From Diphasiastrum complanatum (lineage: Eukaryota; Streptophyta; Lycopodiopsida; Lycopodiales; Lycopodiaceae): DNA of 64,000 bases. Both the position numbers and the translations under genes were made by a program. The stretch lies in contig CM055103.1 in NCBI GenBank assembly GCA_029204225.1, forward strand, positions 2,998,154 to 3,062,153, written 5' to 3'. Below the pieces are notes generated by a model, which did not search any database, was not told where the DNA came from, and saw nothing but the letters and a program-made list of their open reading frames with translations. Shown in pieces: positions 47,401 to 58,849 of the stretch. Every line of letters starts with the position of its first letter. The first letter of the stretch is position 1.

Positions 47401-47505
47401 TAAAGAAGGTTTGCTACCTGTCCAAACTTTGAATGGTATTTTGTCTGAGAGACCTTTAGTAGGACATCTATTTTGAATATAGGTTGATGTTGAAACAGCT
47501 TCAGC

Positions 47506-48090
47506 TCATAAGGACTTCAGAAGCGTCGCATGTGATAACATCCACTTTGCCGATTCAACTAAGGTTCTGTTCTTTCTCTCAGCAAGACCATTTGACTGAG
47601 GCAAATAGGAGAAAATGTATTGTTGCTCAATGCCGTTGTTAAGGAAGTACTCCTTGAATTTGGTGGAGATATATTTTCTCCCATTATCTGACCTCAGTGC
47701 TTTGATTCGTTTACCATTCTGATTTTTTGCATGCTCTTTGAATTGTTTGAACTTGATGAAAGCTTCTGATTTCCGTTTAATGAAGTAAACAACTGTTCTT
47801 TTGGAGAATACTTTGCATCTAGTAATGAAGGAGTTTGCATAGGTACACACATATCTATATACAATATTTAACAGACCTTTTGTTGCATGCCTATGACTTG
47901 ATCTAAAAGGAATCCTAGTCTGCTTTCCAAGGATGCAACTATGGCAGACAGGGAGATTGACTTTACCAGAACTATAGTTGAGATTAAAAGCCAGGATTGT
48001 TTGGAAATGTTTTGAAACAGATGCATCAATCAAGTGTCCTAAGCGATGATGCCATAGTAATGCTTTATTGACACGAACAGAGGTTTTCAA
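47506..48090 (-). pseudogene. Copia integrase (GAG-pre zinc finger and core)
   Basis: HHCC finger HHRLGHL...CHSCILGKQTR, then core with LRSDNGRKYIS and YLPQSNGLAERKNRTLVESA. The first catalytic Asp (normally HSD) is replaced (YRYVC), so the enzyme would be inactive even in the open 194-codon frame. Confidence 0.9.
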
Positions 48091-48093
48091 GAC

Positions 48094-48490
48094 TTAACTA
48101 GAATCAGAATAACAATGTGCCAATCTATATAAGTATCCATGTCTCATGCCGAGTGCAAAGATTTTATTACTCCTATCGATAATTCTGCATTGATCAATAG
48201 ACTCAAACTCCATCTTATGATCTAAATCTGTAATTCTACTTACTGATAACATATTTGTAGAGAGTTTAGGATCATACAAGACTTTTGACAGTAGTTTGAA
48301 TTGATCATGCTGGAATCTCAATCTTACAGTACCTTCACCTTCGATAGTGTGAGTACTATTGTCACCAAGATTAACATACTTCTTTGTGCTATAAGATGTA
48401 TAGGATTGGAAAATCTCACGATGATTGGTCATATGTTGAGTAGCTCCAGAATCCAGAAATCATGAATCATCCAAATTCGTGTATTTGTCT
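48094..48490 (-). pseudogene. Copia protease
   Basis: Aspartic protease motif FLDSGATQHMTNHREIFQ with a TGA just before it (Trp to stop, about 48463). It continues through GEGTVRLRF, LYDPKLSTNMLSV and the GAG-pre segment. Confidence 0.85.
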
Positions 48491-48957
48491 TTGACCATAA
48501 AAGTGTCTTCATCCATTTTGACTTAAGGAGATATTGTAATTGTATTTTCTTGTTGATCATGTTGCTTGGCTGCATTCTTCGCTTTGAGAATTTGACAATC
48601 CTGGATCTCATCTTATTGCATTTGCAATACCTGCAAAACATCTTTTTTTTTGACGAATGTGGATTCGATGATTATTCTTGACCTTGAGTCTGTTTCGATT
48701 CGATGCAGACTACTTGGAGCTTTTCTGCTTCTATCATTTCAAGCCCTTGTTGACATATAGAGCATGAGACGAAGAGGTAGACGAAGTGTCTTGACTTCTT
48801 CAATTATCTTCTTGCAGCAACATAGTGATTACTCTAGTAAGAGTTAAATCTGAGTGTGTCGTGATGATCATCACTCAGTTCTCATATGTAGAGGGCAGTC
48901 TTGAAAGCAATGTCATTATTGCATCTTATCGTCTATCACTGATTCGACAACAACCAT

Positions 48958-49251
48958 CTAGAGTTTCTTAAACTGGTTAATATGATTTTGAAGAGAATTA
49001 CCATTTGACATCTTGAGTGTAAAGAATTTCCTTCGAAGATGTAACTTGGTAGTTATGTCTCTCTCATCATATAGTGAGCTCAGAATGTCCCAAACTTCTT
49101 TCAAAATTTTTGCTTCAGCTATGTGGCCAATTTCTTTATTTGATATATTGACGATAGTAAGTGCGAAAGCTTTACCATCCTTCAATTCCCATTTTGAGTC
49201 TTCTGTGTCATCTTTAGGTTTCACTTCGATACCTATAACAACATCCCACAA
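48958..49251 (-). pseudogene. Copia gag (UBN2-type) fragment
   Basis: KILKEVWDILSSLYDERDIT and TKLHLRRKFFTLKMSNGNSL are typical copia gag. The region 48430-48650 keeps a damaged knuckle (CRYC). Confidence 0.85.
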
Positions 49252-49563
49252 CTTGTTGGCGATTAGAAAGGGCGATTAGCAAGGTTGTCATCTTAAATTT
49301 CATCAAATGATAATTGGATCCATTCTACTTGTCTGCGATAAGACTAGCTTTACTTTGAGAATCCATCTCAAACTTAGTCTGTCGATTGTATCGATGACAC
49401 TAAGATGTAGTGATGCCAACAACAGGAAATCAATTATCTGATATTGAAAGGATGAACGGAATTGAAGAATATGATATCAATTTGATATCGTGAAAGATAT
49501 CAAGTATTAGAGCTTTTTGCTCTGATATCGAAATAATATTAGGCCTTGAAGAAGAATCAATGC

Positions 49564-49598
49564 TCTGATACCATGTAGGTATGCTCTGATACCATGAC
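49564..49598 (-). promoter_or_regulatory. Doubled copia primer-binding site
   Basis: GCTCTGATACCATG occurs twice, 18 bases apart, so the minus strand has two initiator-tRNA-Met primer sites TGGTATCAGAGC in tandem. Confidence 0.8.
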
Positions 49599-49604
49599 AA
49601 ATCA

Positions 49605-49907
49605 TTGAAAGGCTTCGTAAGACAAAGAGCAAGGCCTGAGAGTAGCATGGCAGAAGGATGGCTAGTGCAAGAGTCCATGGTTTACATCACTGAGTTCCTT
49701 GCTCATAGCGATCCTTCTATTCCTTGTCTTTGGGATAAGAAGGATGATGAGCGTGTTGTTGGGGAGGTTCCTCAAGGAAAAGGAGCGATCATGAGAATGA
49801 GTCAGTCCTTTAGGGAGAAGGTAAATAAGTTTTGCATTCTTAATAACGAGGAAATGCATAGATTTCATGATGGTGTCGTTTCTATTGAGTTACAACAACC
49901 GAAATGA
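49605..49907 (+). pseudogene. CACTA (En/Spm) TNP2-associated DUF4218 fragment
   Basis: FVRQRARPESSMAEGWLVQE, then YITEFLAHSDPSIPCLW, VPQGKG and FREKVNKFCILNNEEM match the segment found downstream of TNP2 transposase in plant CACTA elements. Only this 100-codon piece is present; no CACTA terminal repeats were seen. Confidence 0.75.
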
Positions 49908-50039
49908 GAACCAACAAGTGAATCATCATCATTTGATGGGCCAATAAAAAAGTTCCTTTGAACTTGAAAGATCTAGATTAAAAAAAAGATAGGTTCGTAC
50001 ATATAGGAGCCCATCTTTATAGACGACAGTGAAAAAATT

Positions 50040-52331
50040 TAGAAAAATTCTTAAGGAAGTACCGTGATGTCTTTGCATGGAATTATAGATGGAGGGGATA
50101 CCGCCTGATATCGCCGTGCACTCCATCCCATTAGAAAAAGATGCAACGCCAGTCCAAGCGAAGCCCTACCGTTGTAATCTGCTCTATAGAGAAAAGATTA
50201 AAGAAGATATGCAAAGATTATTAGCTTTAGGTTTCATTAAAGAGATTGAACATTTGACATGGTTATCGCCCATCGTGGTAGTTCTCAAGAAAAAAAGGTA
50301 AACTAAGACTATGTGTGGATTTAAAAGAATTGAATAAAGTCACAAAAAAGATCACTTCTCTTTACCATTAACATTAGAGTTGTTTTCAGCACATTTTTGT
50401 GTGCGTGCGCACAAAAGTGTGCATAAAGCCCTTGGTGACTTGACGAGACATAACATGCCATCAAATGATTGAAATTCCAAATTTTCAATTGTATGTGGAA
50501 CTAGACTTGAATCTACATTGTGTTATTGGAAGACTTAAAAAAAGTTTCTCTCAATTGATGGCAATTTGACTCCAACAAACTTCAATTTTCAGCACTTTTC
50601 AACACTTCACATGGGTAACTTTAGGTGCACGTATATATGTCTATAAGACTCCGAATTGATTTTTTTTTACAGAGATGTTTCTGTGGTCATAAAGGATTTT
50701 TGAAAGTAGACAGGGTTGTAAAAAGCACCTCCAAAAGAGTTGAAACTTTCTAGCACCCTTCAATAATTTTCCATACTTTTCAGCAATTGACATGGGTAAC
50801 TTTAGATGCACATATCTATCTCTACATAACTCAAATCGAAAAAAATTTGAGAGACATGTTTCTATGGTCATATAATACTTTTTAAAGTAGACAAACCAAA
50901 AAGAATATTGTTAAAATCATGGTATTATATACTCATATATGATATTTTCAGTTTTGATGATTTTTATCAACACTAAAAGTGTAACTTTGATTGCACATAT
51001 CTATCTCTATAGGTCTCCAAATTCAATTTCGTTTTTTGTTAGGCATGTTTCTACAATCATATAGGATTTTTAAGAGTATACAAACTGAAAATTGAATGTA
51101 AAATTTCACAACAATGTAGTCCCATATATGAAAATATCGAAGTTTCATCAGTACCCCCACATGTTTGACACATCATATCTTACATATAAGTTGCTCAAAA
51201 TGAAGGTCTCAAAATTTTTAATCGATAAAATGTATATATGAAGAACACACATGTGAAAGAATTTGATGTGATTCATCATAGTTTATGAGATATGATTTTT
51301 TGAATAAGTGCTTGAAATGCACGCTTTTATGTGCATTTTGTGACGACTCTGAAAAAATCCAGATTAATTTATGAAGTTGTTCCAGAAAAGAAAGAATACA
51401 AGTAGTCGAGGATTTGAAGCACGCTCTTGTCTGCACCCATTCTCCAAGCACCGAACTACCAATTGGAATTCCATGTTCATACTAACGCTAGTAAGCATTC
51501 TATTGGAGTCATCCTAACACAACCGAGAGAATTTGGGAAAGATTATTTTATTCGATTTCACAACCGAAAGAGAAGCTTTAGCAATGATAAATGTTGTACA
51601 AAAACTAAGCCATTATCTGCTAGGAAATCAGTTTTAATTCTATATCGATCATCAAGCATTGCTATATCTGTTGAATAAACCATGCAACATTGGTTGTATA
51701 ACAAGATGGTTAGTTATTCTCTTAGAGTTCGACTTTAAGATTATTAATAACTATTCAAAATGGATGCTACTCCTAGATGGGCTAAAGAGATAGTATCATT
51801 CTTATCATCCAAAGAAATGGATCCAACTATGTCTAAAGTCGATCAGCGCAAACTGATTTTCAAATCTAGACCTTACCTTCTAATTGCCGGGCATCTGTAT
51901 GAAAAATGTGTAGATGGAATAATTAGGAGATGCATTAATGAGGATGAGGTAGAACAAATAATTTTTCTATCGCATGAAGGTGAAGGAGGAGGACACTTCT
52001 CATTTGACGGTACCGCTAAGAAAATACTATTAGCCGAATTCGGTGGCCGACGTTATTTAAGGATACATACGCACAAATCAAAACCTGTGACGTCTGCCAA
52101 AGAATCAAGACTCCTCAACGAGCTGATTTTATGTCTTTAACTTCATTAACTAAAGGAGAAGCATTTCATAAGTGGGGAATTGATTTTGTAGGACCAATCA
52201 GCCCAACCGCCCGTGGTACTCAATCAAGATACATCCTAGTGGCCACTGACTATGCTACAAATTGGGTAGAGGCTAGAGCAACCAAGCAGGCTACCGCAAA
52301 AGTTACTGCAACATATCTAAGCCATCAATGA
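50040..52331 (+). pseudogene. Ty3/gypsy polyprotein remnant, RT core replaced
   Basis: 50089-50390 encodes the start of RT (GIPPDIAVHSIPLEKDATPV, then YREKIKEDMQRLLALGFIKE, LSPIVVVLKKK, LCVDLKELNKVTKK). Coding stops at about 50390 and resumes at about 51420 with the RT-RNase H connection (APILQAPNYQLEFHVHTNAS). 51760-52090 is the integrase zinc-binding part with TCDVCQRIK. 52131-52320 is the integrase core (WGIDFVGPISPTARG, VATDYATNWVEA). RT before integrase marks Ty3/gypsy. The palm with YxDD is absent. Many frameshifts. Confidence 0.85.
50390..51420. repeat. 1-kb insert in gypsy RT with a 182-bp repeat (x3)
   Basis: Units starting near 50587, 50767 and 50943 share TTTTCA, GTAACTTTAG.TGCACATAT, GACATGTTTCT..GGTCATA and AGTAGACAAAC. 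The block begins CACATTTTTGTGTGCG and ends near TGTGCATTTTGTGACG. No reading frame. It may be a non-autonomous insertion. Confidence 0.65.
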
Positions 52332-52840
52332 CAAGAATATGTCCATACAATAGGCATCATGCAAAACTAGTATTGTCTTGAACTTTGAGATGTAGAAGTC
52401 TCAATAAAGCAAGATGGTACATCAAATAATGGTGAGAGAGACAAATGTGAATGTGTTGAAGTAGATACAACCTTAAAATTGCCCCTCTTTGCCATGTATT
52501 CTGAGCCTTATAGACTCGTCCTTGCCTCTTGGAGATCTCCATGAAAGCATGTGTTGAGAAGACTCTCCTCAAGCCTTGGCAAATCTCCATCATGCACTTG
52601 GATTGTTGGTAGATTTGAGAATCCTACCATCATCCCTCTTCATTGAGATGCGATCCTCCTTAGTCCTTATATACAAAAGAATTTTGGCAAAGCCTATGGA
52701 TCTAAATATCCCCAATTTATCAACTATGCAATCTTCTTATCAAGCCCTACTATTAAAAGATACTTCGAATTGAAGTTTTCAAATAAGAAGTCACATGAAA
52801 TGGCACCATATTTGTTTCTACATGATGAAATTGTCAAAAA
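52325..52840 (-). repeat. Family X-related segment interrupting gypsy integrase
   Basis: Reverse complement of 42968-43092 over the first 115 bases, then unassigned sequence. The gypsy integrase frame ends at the junction (about 52320). Confidence 0.6.
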
Positions 52841-52844
52841 TAGG

Positions 52845-53853
52845 TGATTACGTAGCCAAACATAAAGTATTGAATTCTCAGACAATTTTCTATCAGTTAC
52901 AAAAGCAATACGGAGATGCATGCATTCTGACACAAACTGAACACAATAAGAAAATAGTATTGATTCAGAAAAACAAGATCGGATGCTAATGAGTGCAAGA
53001 CAATAGCATATAGAAACAGCGCACTCTAAGTTGTCTCTGAGTAATTGAAAATAAGTCTGAAATAAGCAACTTTGCTGATAAGCAGTAGTGTTATAGTAAC
53101 TCTAAAATAAATCTCTAAAAGACTGAGCTAGAATGTTCAAGAGATTCAAGCTTGAAAGCTTGATAGAGAGCTAACAACAATACTTTCTGATTCTGAACGA
53201 TTTGCTTAATGAGAGCGCAAAAAGCGTCATGTAATAACACTCAAACTCCTTCACAATTCACAACATTGATTCCGGACTTATTGTGAGATGTATGAACAGC
53301 TGATTTGTTACTAAGTAATTAGGTCGTCAAATAATTGTCAGTTGGCTGGAGTTCACTGGCATTCATCCAGTTCTTCTTAGAAGTTACTTGCTAATAAGCG
53401 GTGACAATTGGTCCTAAATAGTTTGTCTGCATAAATGAACGTAAACTGTCATTCTGCATAAATGAACGTAAACTGCCATAGGCAAAAAATACGCACTCCA
53501 TCTTTACTCGTGATTTTTGACAGGGAAAAAATGTGAAAAAGGCGACACTGCATTTTTGCACGTAATTCTTGACAGGCAAAAAATGCAAAAAAGAGGACAT
53601 TGCATTTTTACACATAATTTTTGATAGGTGAAAAATTTAGGGCACTTTCAACATTCTGTAAGATAGTGTCCTCTTTTCGTCGTCCACCATAACCTATATA
53701 AAAACACAGTGTTCGTGATTCTTTCGCCCTTTATTCGTCTGTGCGAATTTGCGTGTAAATATGCAGGTTGCATGACAACGTTAGTAAATATGCAACAAGA
53801 ATGGAGGGCAGATTAAAATGGGATTTAGGAGAGTAGGAGCAATAAATCCAACA
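52845..53853 (-). mobile_element. Solo copia LTR (copy B), 1009 bp
   Basis: TGTTGGATTTATTGC...GGCTACGTAATCA on the minus strand, no internal sequence on either side. TAGG flanks both ends directly (ATAGG if the terminal A is shared), as expected for a target duplication left by LTR-LTR recombination. Confidence 0.8.
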
Positions 53854-55090
53854 TAGGTTCTTTTTCTGTATTTTTAGGGTTCTGGTGATTTTTTGGTGTT
53901 TTTTGACGGTTTTTTTTTCTATGTTTCTGAAAATCTGCTGGGGAATTAATCTTCGCCCTTCAAACTGAAAGTTCTGTGATCAAAACCAAAGGTGTCTGCA
54001 ACTCGAGAAAGGTTTCCTGAAAGAGGAAAAAAAGTTATCAACTCTGATGACGATTTTTGCGTCCTTTTGACCAAAATCTAACAGATTTGACCAATTTTTG
54101 TTGTTTTTTCTAATATCTCAGATTCAAATGGATCTTAAGATTGGTGATTTGAATAGCTTTCTCTGTTTAACAATCAAATTAGATTTCAAACAAGCACATC
54201 ACTCAAATTAAGCAAAATCACTCCCAAACTAATCCTAAATGTAGATCTAACACTATTCATGCAACAACAAGATGCCTAATGCATGCTAACCATCCAACAA
54301 ACATGCTGGAAACTGAAAAAATTGGCATAGCTCCTCGACAACGGCGCCAAAATTGTAGTGGGTTTCTTTCCTTGCCTAACCTCAAACCAAGATCTAGTCA
54401 ATCAAGCATCAAAGAGACGAAGTTAGTTGCACACAATAGATTCGTTCCCCATGAGAGCGATAGTATAGTTCAGATTTCAGCATGAATGAAAGATCCACAT
54501 CTAACTCTAACATCCATTAACCCTAAATATTAACACTAGATCCACAACAAAGATAGCTTACTCTTTCTCTCTCTCCCTTTCTCCCTCATAGAAAGTATAA
54601 TAACATGCAATCCCAATAACAATCAGAGTCCAACAATTATCAAAATCCAAATAAAGCATGTGAGATGGAGAAAAGTGATAGAGAGCAAGGACATTCATCA
54701 ATCCATTTCACAAGAGAACCAATCTGCTTTATTGAAATGAGGAAATGAACATGTGTAGGAGCTCGAGTTGGTCCCTTTTTATAGTAGAGAGGAGGACCCT
54801 AGCCTCTGAATCCTATTGGTCCATTTTTGCCTCCCGAATTACTCAAATTTAAAAAGGAGCAGGAACCATCCAAAATTGGAGGGAAACCCAACTTTATTCA
54901 CTAACTTGACATTTAGGCCCCTGCGACATTAAAAGTCCCACAAAAAGGCCTAAAGTCCTTTTATTGACTTGTAATTAATCAAATCTCTATGTGATCATCG
55001 GGTTGGACTTACACACGTAGGGTGCCAAATCCCTCTCACTTATTAACTAGTGTTAGGGTTGTCTTGGGATCTGCAAATGCTCCAACAGTG
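53854..55090. other. Unassigned spacer
   Basis: No coding sequence or clear element. Includes ordinary AT-rich DNA and a CTCTTTCTCTCTCTCCC tract at about 54560. Confidence 0.4.
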
Positions 55091-55094
55091 ACAA

Positions 55095-55205
55095 TTTGAG
55101 TTCATTTATGCAGATAGACTGTTACGGCCAACTTCCACCGCTTATCAGCAAGCATTGAAAAGGAACTAGATGGATGCCAGCGGACACCAGCCAACTGCAA
55201 TCACT
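55095..55205 (+). repeat. Fragment of the copia A/B LTR, opposite orientation
   Basis: GTTCATTTATGCAGA.A.ACTGTT and CACCGCTTATCAGCAAG...GGATGCCAG match the reverse complement of 53330-53440. Confidence 0.65.
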
Positions 55206-55424
55206 CTTTTTATGTAAAGATGGGGCTCTATGAGGCATGGCTTCAAACAAGAAGCATCGTTAGATAAGTCAATTGTTTGTTGCTCATTAAGAGGAACAAT
55301 CGGCTATTTTAGTTTTTGTCGGATCTGCTTGTGTTTCTCAATTAATCTTCCGCAGAGCATTGGAAGTGTATTATTCTGTGAGGATGAATCTGACAATCTG
55401 AAAGTTATTAATACTTTCAGACGA

Positions 55425-55525
55425 GAGGCTCTGAGTATTCGTTATGATTGTAAGGCTCTCATCAATAGTACTGATAATTTCGTTTATTGGATTATCCCAT
55501 TTTATACCTTATCGTTCAGATGACA
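55425..55525 (+). repeat. Dispersed repeat, inverted copy of 38785-38895
   Basis: Shares about 100 bp (GCTCTGAGTATTCGTTATGA, TGGATTATCCCATTTTATAC). The protein-like frame seen in both copies is probably incidental. Confidence 0.55.
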
Positions 55526-55809
55526 ATCGACTAGGCTTGCGATAAATATTTCAAAGAGGATTCATCTATATGTGCAAAAGGTGATGGTAGGTTATCTCTT
55601 TTGGTATTCTCGTAAGATTGGATGATTGTGAATCTAAATAATGAAGTACTTGCTCGTTGGTTGGTCCTTCATCAATCATCGTTCATGATAACCTTCATCT
55701 GTAATTTCCACAAGCACATTAACCGACAGATTGGTAGCCATTATATTTGAATAAGCGGAGCATCTATAAAAGACTCAATTCACAAATGTTGATAGAATTC
55801 GCAGAACGC

Positions 55810-56586
55810 TTAATAGAATTTTTTCAGTTCACAAATAAAAACCCATGGCCTTGTTGCCCACAGACCCAACAACCGATAAGTTTTGCTACTGGTGTCACAG
55901 CGTAACCACATTGGGTAGGTGTTGCAGGGGTCTACATAACAATCAAAGATGGAAGCCTCCTCTGAGTAACACGGGGAATTGTAGGAATAAGATGCTTCCT
56001 CATCAATGTAGTTTATATGTGAAGGAATCTTATTTCTAGACAACAATTGGTTGTTATTACCAGGCGGTCTTTGTAGGACTGCTAATGTGTGTTGTACTAG
56101 AAACTTCTTGGACTTGCACTTGGGATGGAAAGTTGTGGCTATTGCAATGTGGTTGATACACATGATTCAATGGTCTCTGTTGTTGTCTGGCTTGATTAAT
56201 CGGATTGAAGCGCACTTAAACGATTCATGACCAGATCTATTACAGAACACACATCTAGATTGATAATGTGTTTGAAAAGGGCCCTTATTCATACATTCAT
56301 TTCTAGTGTGGCTTCCCTATAATAGAACACCACACGCCGTTTCTTCTCGTGTATGCATTCTGGTTAAAGTCTTTTGGATCTCATCCAACTGATCTCTATG
56401 GATTTTGTTTATTTTTTCAAGCTCATCCCGCATATATGCAGTGTGTGACCTTTCGGTAATTCTTTGTTCAATAATTCCTTCAACATGATGTTCTCTTCTT
56501 CTTTCCCTTAAATTATCCTCGCGGTGAACAAAATGATGATCCTCATCATCTGATTTTTCGTCTTCTTCTCTTATACCTTCTAACAT
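55810..56586 (-). pseudogene. Retrotransposon gag remnant with CCHC zinc knuckle
   Basis: Acidic/coiled-coil segment (EEDEKSDDEDHH...DELEKINKIHRDQLDEIQKT) at 56317-56586, then in another frame CVFCNRSGHESFKC, an exact CX2CX4HX4C knuckle. A second, damaged knuckle CWVCGQQGHG lies near 55865-55900. Probably gypsy-type gag; stops break it. Confidence 0.65.
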
Positions 56587-56589
56587 GGC

Positions 56590-57720
56590 TTGCTTTAGTT
56601 GACGATAGCTAATTGAAAAAGTACTGCAAAGGTGGAAACAATGTTATGGTACGTTTCAAATAGAAATTAATAAAACATGAGGCAATTTAGAACATGGTAT
56701 ATTGAATCTATTAAGCAATAAAATATTGAAAAAGAAATGAGAAAAAACTGGATGCAACCAAAATTGCCATTGTAATTTGGTCGTATCATGCACTAATTTA
56801 AGTGAGTTGTCAATGTCACCAATGTTTGGTAAAACTCCTCGATTTATAACTCACTGCCAATGCTGATTCTCTTGATTTACCCAAATACTTGCTTGAAACT
56901 TGAACCTGCCAATTAAGCATCCTATCACTTTTATCTAATCAACCAAAAAGACTACTACTCATAACATATCTCTTTTCATACATGACAAGTAGAAAGTCAA
57001 CAATCTAATTCTAAGCATTCAACATCACAACTCTGGCCTGTCATTTCGGTTACCTCAAATAAGATCTACTCAATTATCATACTTCTTACGTGATCCCTAT
57101 TCACGAACTATGGGATCTATAATCTCTCATTCAGTCAACAAATAGACGAGTCTTTCTCACATTCACAATTCACATCAATTCATATCAGAATACTACATGT
57201 TTTCAACACACAATCATATACAACAAACAATATATAGAAATGATAAGACTCTTCTCCAAGGATTCTCATGCCAATGACAATAGCTTCTTACAAAATTTCA
57301 TGCATACTGATGCGGCCCACTCATCAACTCCGCTTATCACTAGTCTGATCACCAACACATCGTATCGGCTATCCTTCTCTAGATTGCCCATCGGCTCTCC
57401 CATATCTAGACTATTCGATCTCTACACACTCACACTCTTCCATCATCAACTCTGGTTGTAGCCCCTTCTTTCCTCCACCTCCCATCTTTTTCTATTATTT
57501 TCCCTTCTCACTTGCCATCGAGTTTCTTGGTTGTCACTTTCTACAACCGAATATTGTTTGAACTTTCCACTAACAGGTCACATCCAACTAACTCTTACAT
57601 AACTAACTATTCTTCCTCAACTCATGGTCTTACCACACAAGATGCTATGGTTGGGTTCACAAGTACAAGTCTTGCTACTGTAGTTATTGGATTCGACCAA
57701 CACCAGAAATAGTCCTTCGA
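56590..57720. other. Spacer with a dispersed-repeat copy at 56911-56966
   Basis: Apart from the short inverted match to 38727-38785, nothing recognisable. The plus-strand frames at 57240-57712 have no known domain. Confidence 0.4.
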
Positions 57721-57726
57721 CTGATT

Positions 57727-57850
57727 TTGATATTGGTAGAGAATCTACCAACAATTGGCAAGATGCTAGATGATGGTCTCCAAGTTGATTTTGGAAAAGA
57801 TGCTTGCTTGGTTAAGAGGGATGGTGATGTCATGGTAGCAAGTGGGACTA
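57727..57850 (+). pseudogene. Ty1/copia protease/GAG-pre fragment
   Basis: MLDDGLQVDFGKDACLVKRD and then GDVMVASGTR is the segment between protease and integrase zinc finger in copia. It is cut off by the family X copy at about 57853. Confidence 0.65.
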
Positions 57851-57852
57851 GA

Positions 57853-58078
57853 TGGGTCTTTACATGTTGTGAGGCAATTTGTAAACTTCTCTTGAGATTA
57901 AGTGAATCATCCAGGAAGGACACTACGTACATCCATGAGCAAGTATGTAGCCTCAATCAGATCAAGATAGTGTCTGGTTTCAAGATTAGATTCATCATGG
58001 AAAATGTTCATAGTATGTGGACTAGTGAAGCTAAAATGAAAATCTTGATAATCATCACATTTGCTCATCTTATGATCT
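57853..58078 (+). repeat. Family X partial copy (middle part)
   Basis: Direct match to 43195-43425 with about 90 percent identity by eye (ACATGTTGTGAGGCAATTTG, GATTAGATTCATCATGGAAA). Confidence 0.8.
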
Positions 58079-58254
58079 ACCATCCCCTCAGTCAGACTTG
58101 CTCTGGTTCCATCCAGAACTTCTCTTGACTCGGATGTTGTCGGTATGTCTACTTCCTCATCAATCTCATAACATTCTATGAAAATTGATCCATGATTCAG
58201 CAGGGTCTAGCTAATTCCTCACCCCATCTCAAAAGGTGACCCCTATTTGGACTG

Positions 58255-58760
58255 GCTGTGAGAATTCCTGAAAAAAATATATGTTTGATAGACCAATTTA
58301 TAATAGCATCTGCTTGATATAACCATGGTCTTCCAAATAATATCGAATAAGGTGGCGTATCTACTGGATTTATGACAAGGGAAATTCATAACAAACGTCT
58401 CTGTCTCTATAACTACGTTAATACCTTTTAGCTCGCCTACTGGTATACATTTAGTTGCGTCTGCTAAATGAATTTCGTGATAAGTGATAGGTTGTATCTA
58501 GTTTTCTAATCCTAATTCTTTATTCATTGTTTTCGTTACTAGGTTGATACTAGATCATGAGTCTATTAGTATTCTATCTATGGTCTGATCTCCTATGATT
58601 GCACTAGTCTCTGGAACTCCACAATCTCGTCTATTCATATATTCTACTCTATTACTGTATGCAGGTATTCTTAATGTAACTAACATCTCCCCTTCCTCAG
58701 TCCCTACTGACTGCTTCTTCCTCCGAAGTATAGCTCGAGGAAGTTGTAGGTGTCTCACCT
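58255..58760 (-). pseudogene. Retropepsin-like domain 2
   Basis: IDRILIDS then TGA in place of Gly (58556-58558), followed by SINLVTKTMNKELGL, HLADATKCIPVGELKGINVV and YSILFGRPWLYQADAIINW. It parallels domain 1 motif by motif. Confidence 0.65.
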
Positions 58761-58849
58761 TCGTACTTTATCTTTTTCCCATGATATGGAAATTCTTTTA
58801 TGACTTTTTCCTGTCGGTGTCTCCATTTGGTCTCTGAAGGTAATCTTCT

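Larger units (their letters stand above)
44339..49600 (-). mobile_element. Ty1/copia element, minus strand, 5' LTR lost
   Basis: Order on the minus strand: doubled primer site (49564-49598), gag, protease, integrase, RT, RNase H, purine tract AAGAAGGAG (45390-45398), 3' LTR (44339-45389). Integrase before RT defines Ty1/copia. The 5' LTR is missing; a CACTA fragment starts at about 49605. Confidence 0.85.

Noticed and set aside
56317-56586. Independent acidic coiled-coil gene
   Set aside because: It runs directly into a CCHC knuckle in another frame, so it fits a broken gag better than a separate host gene.
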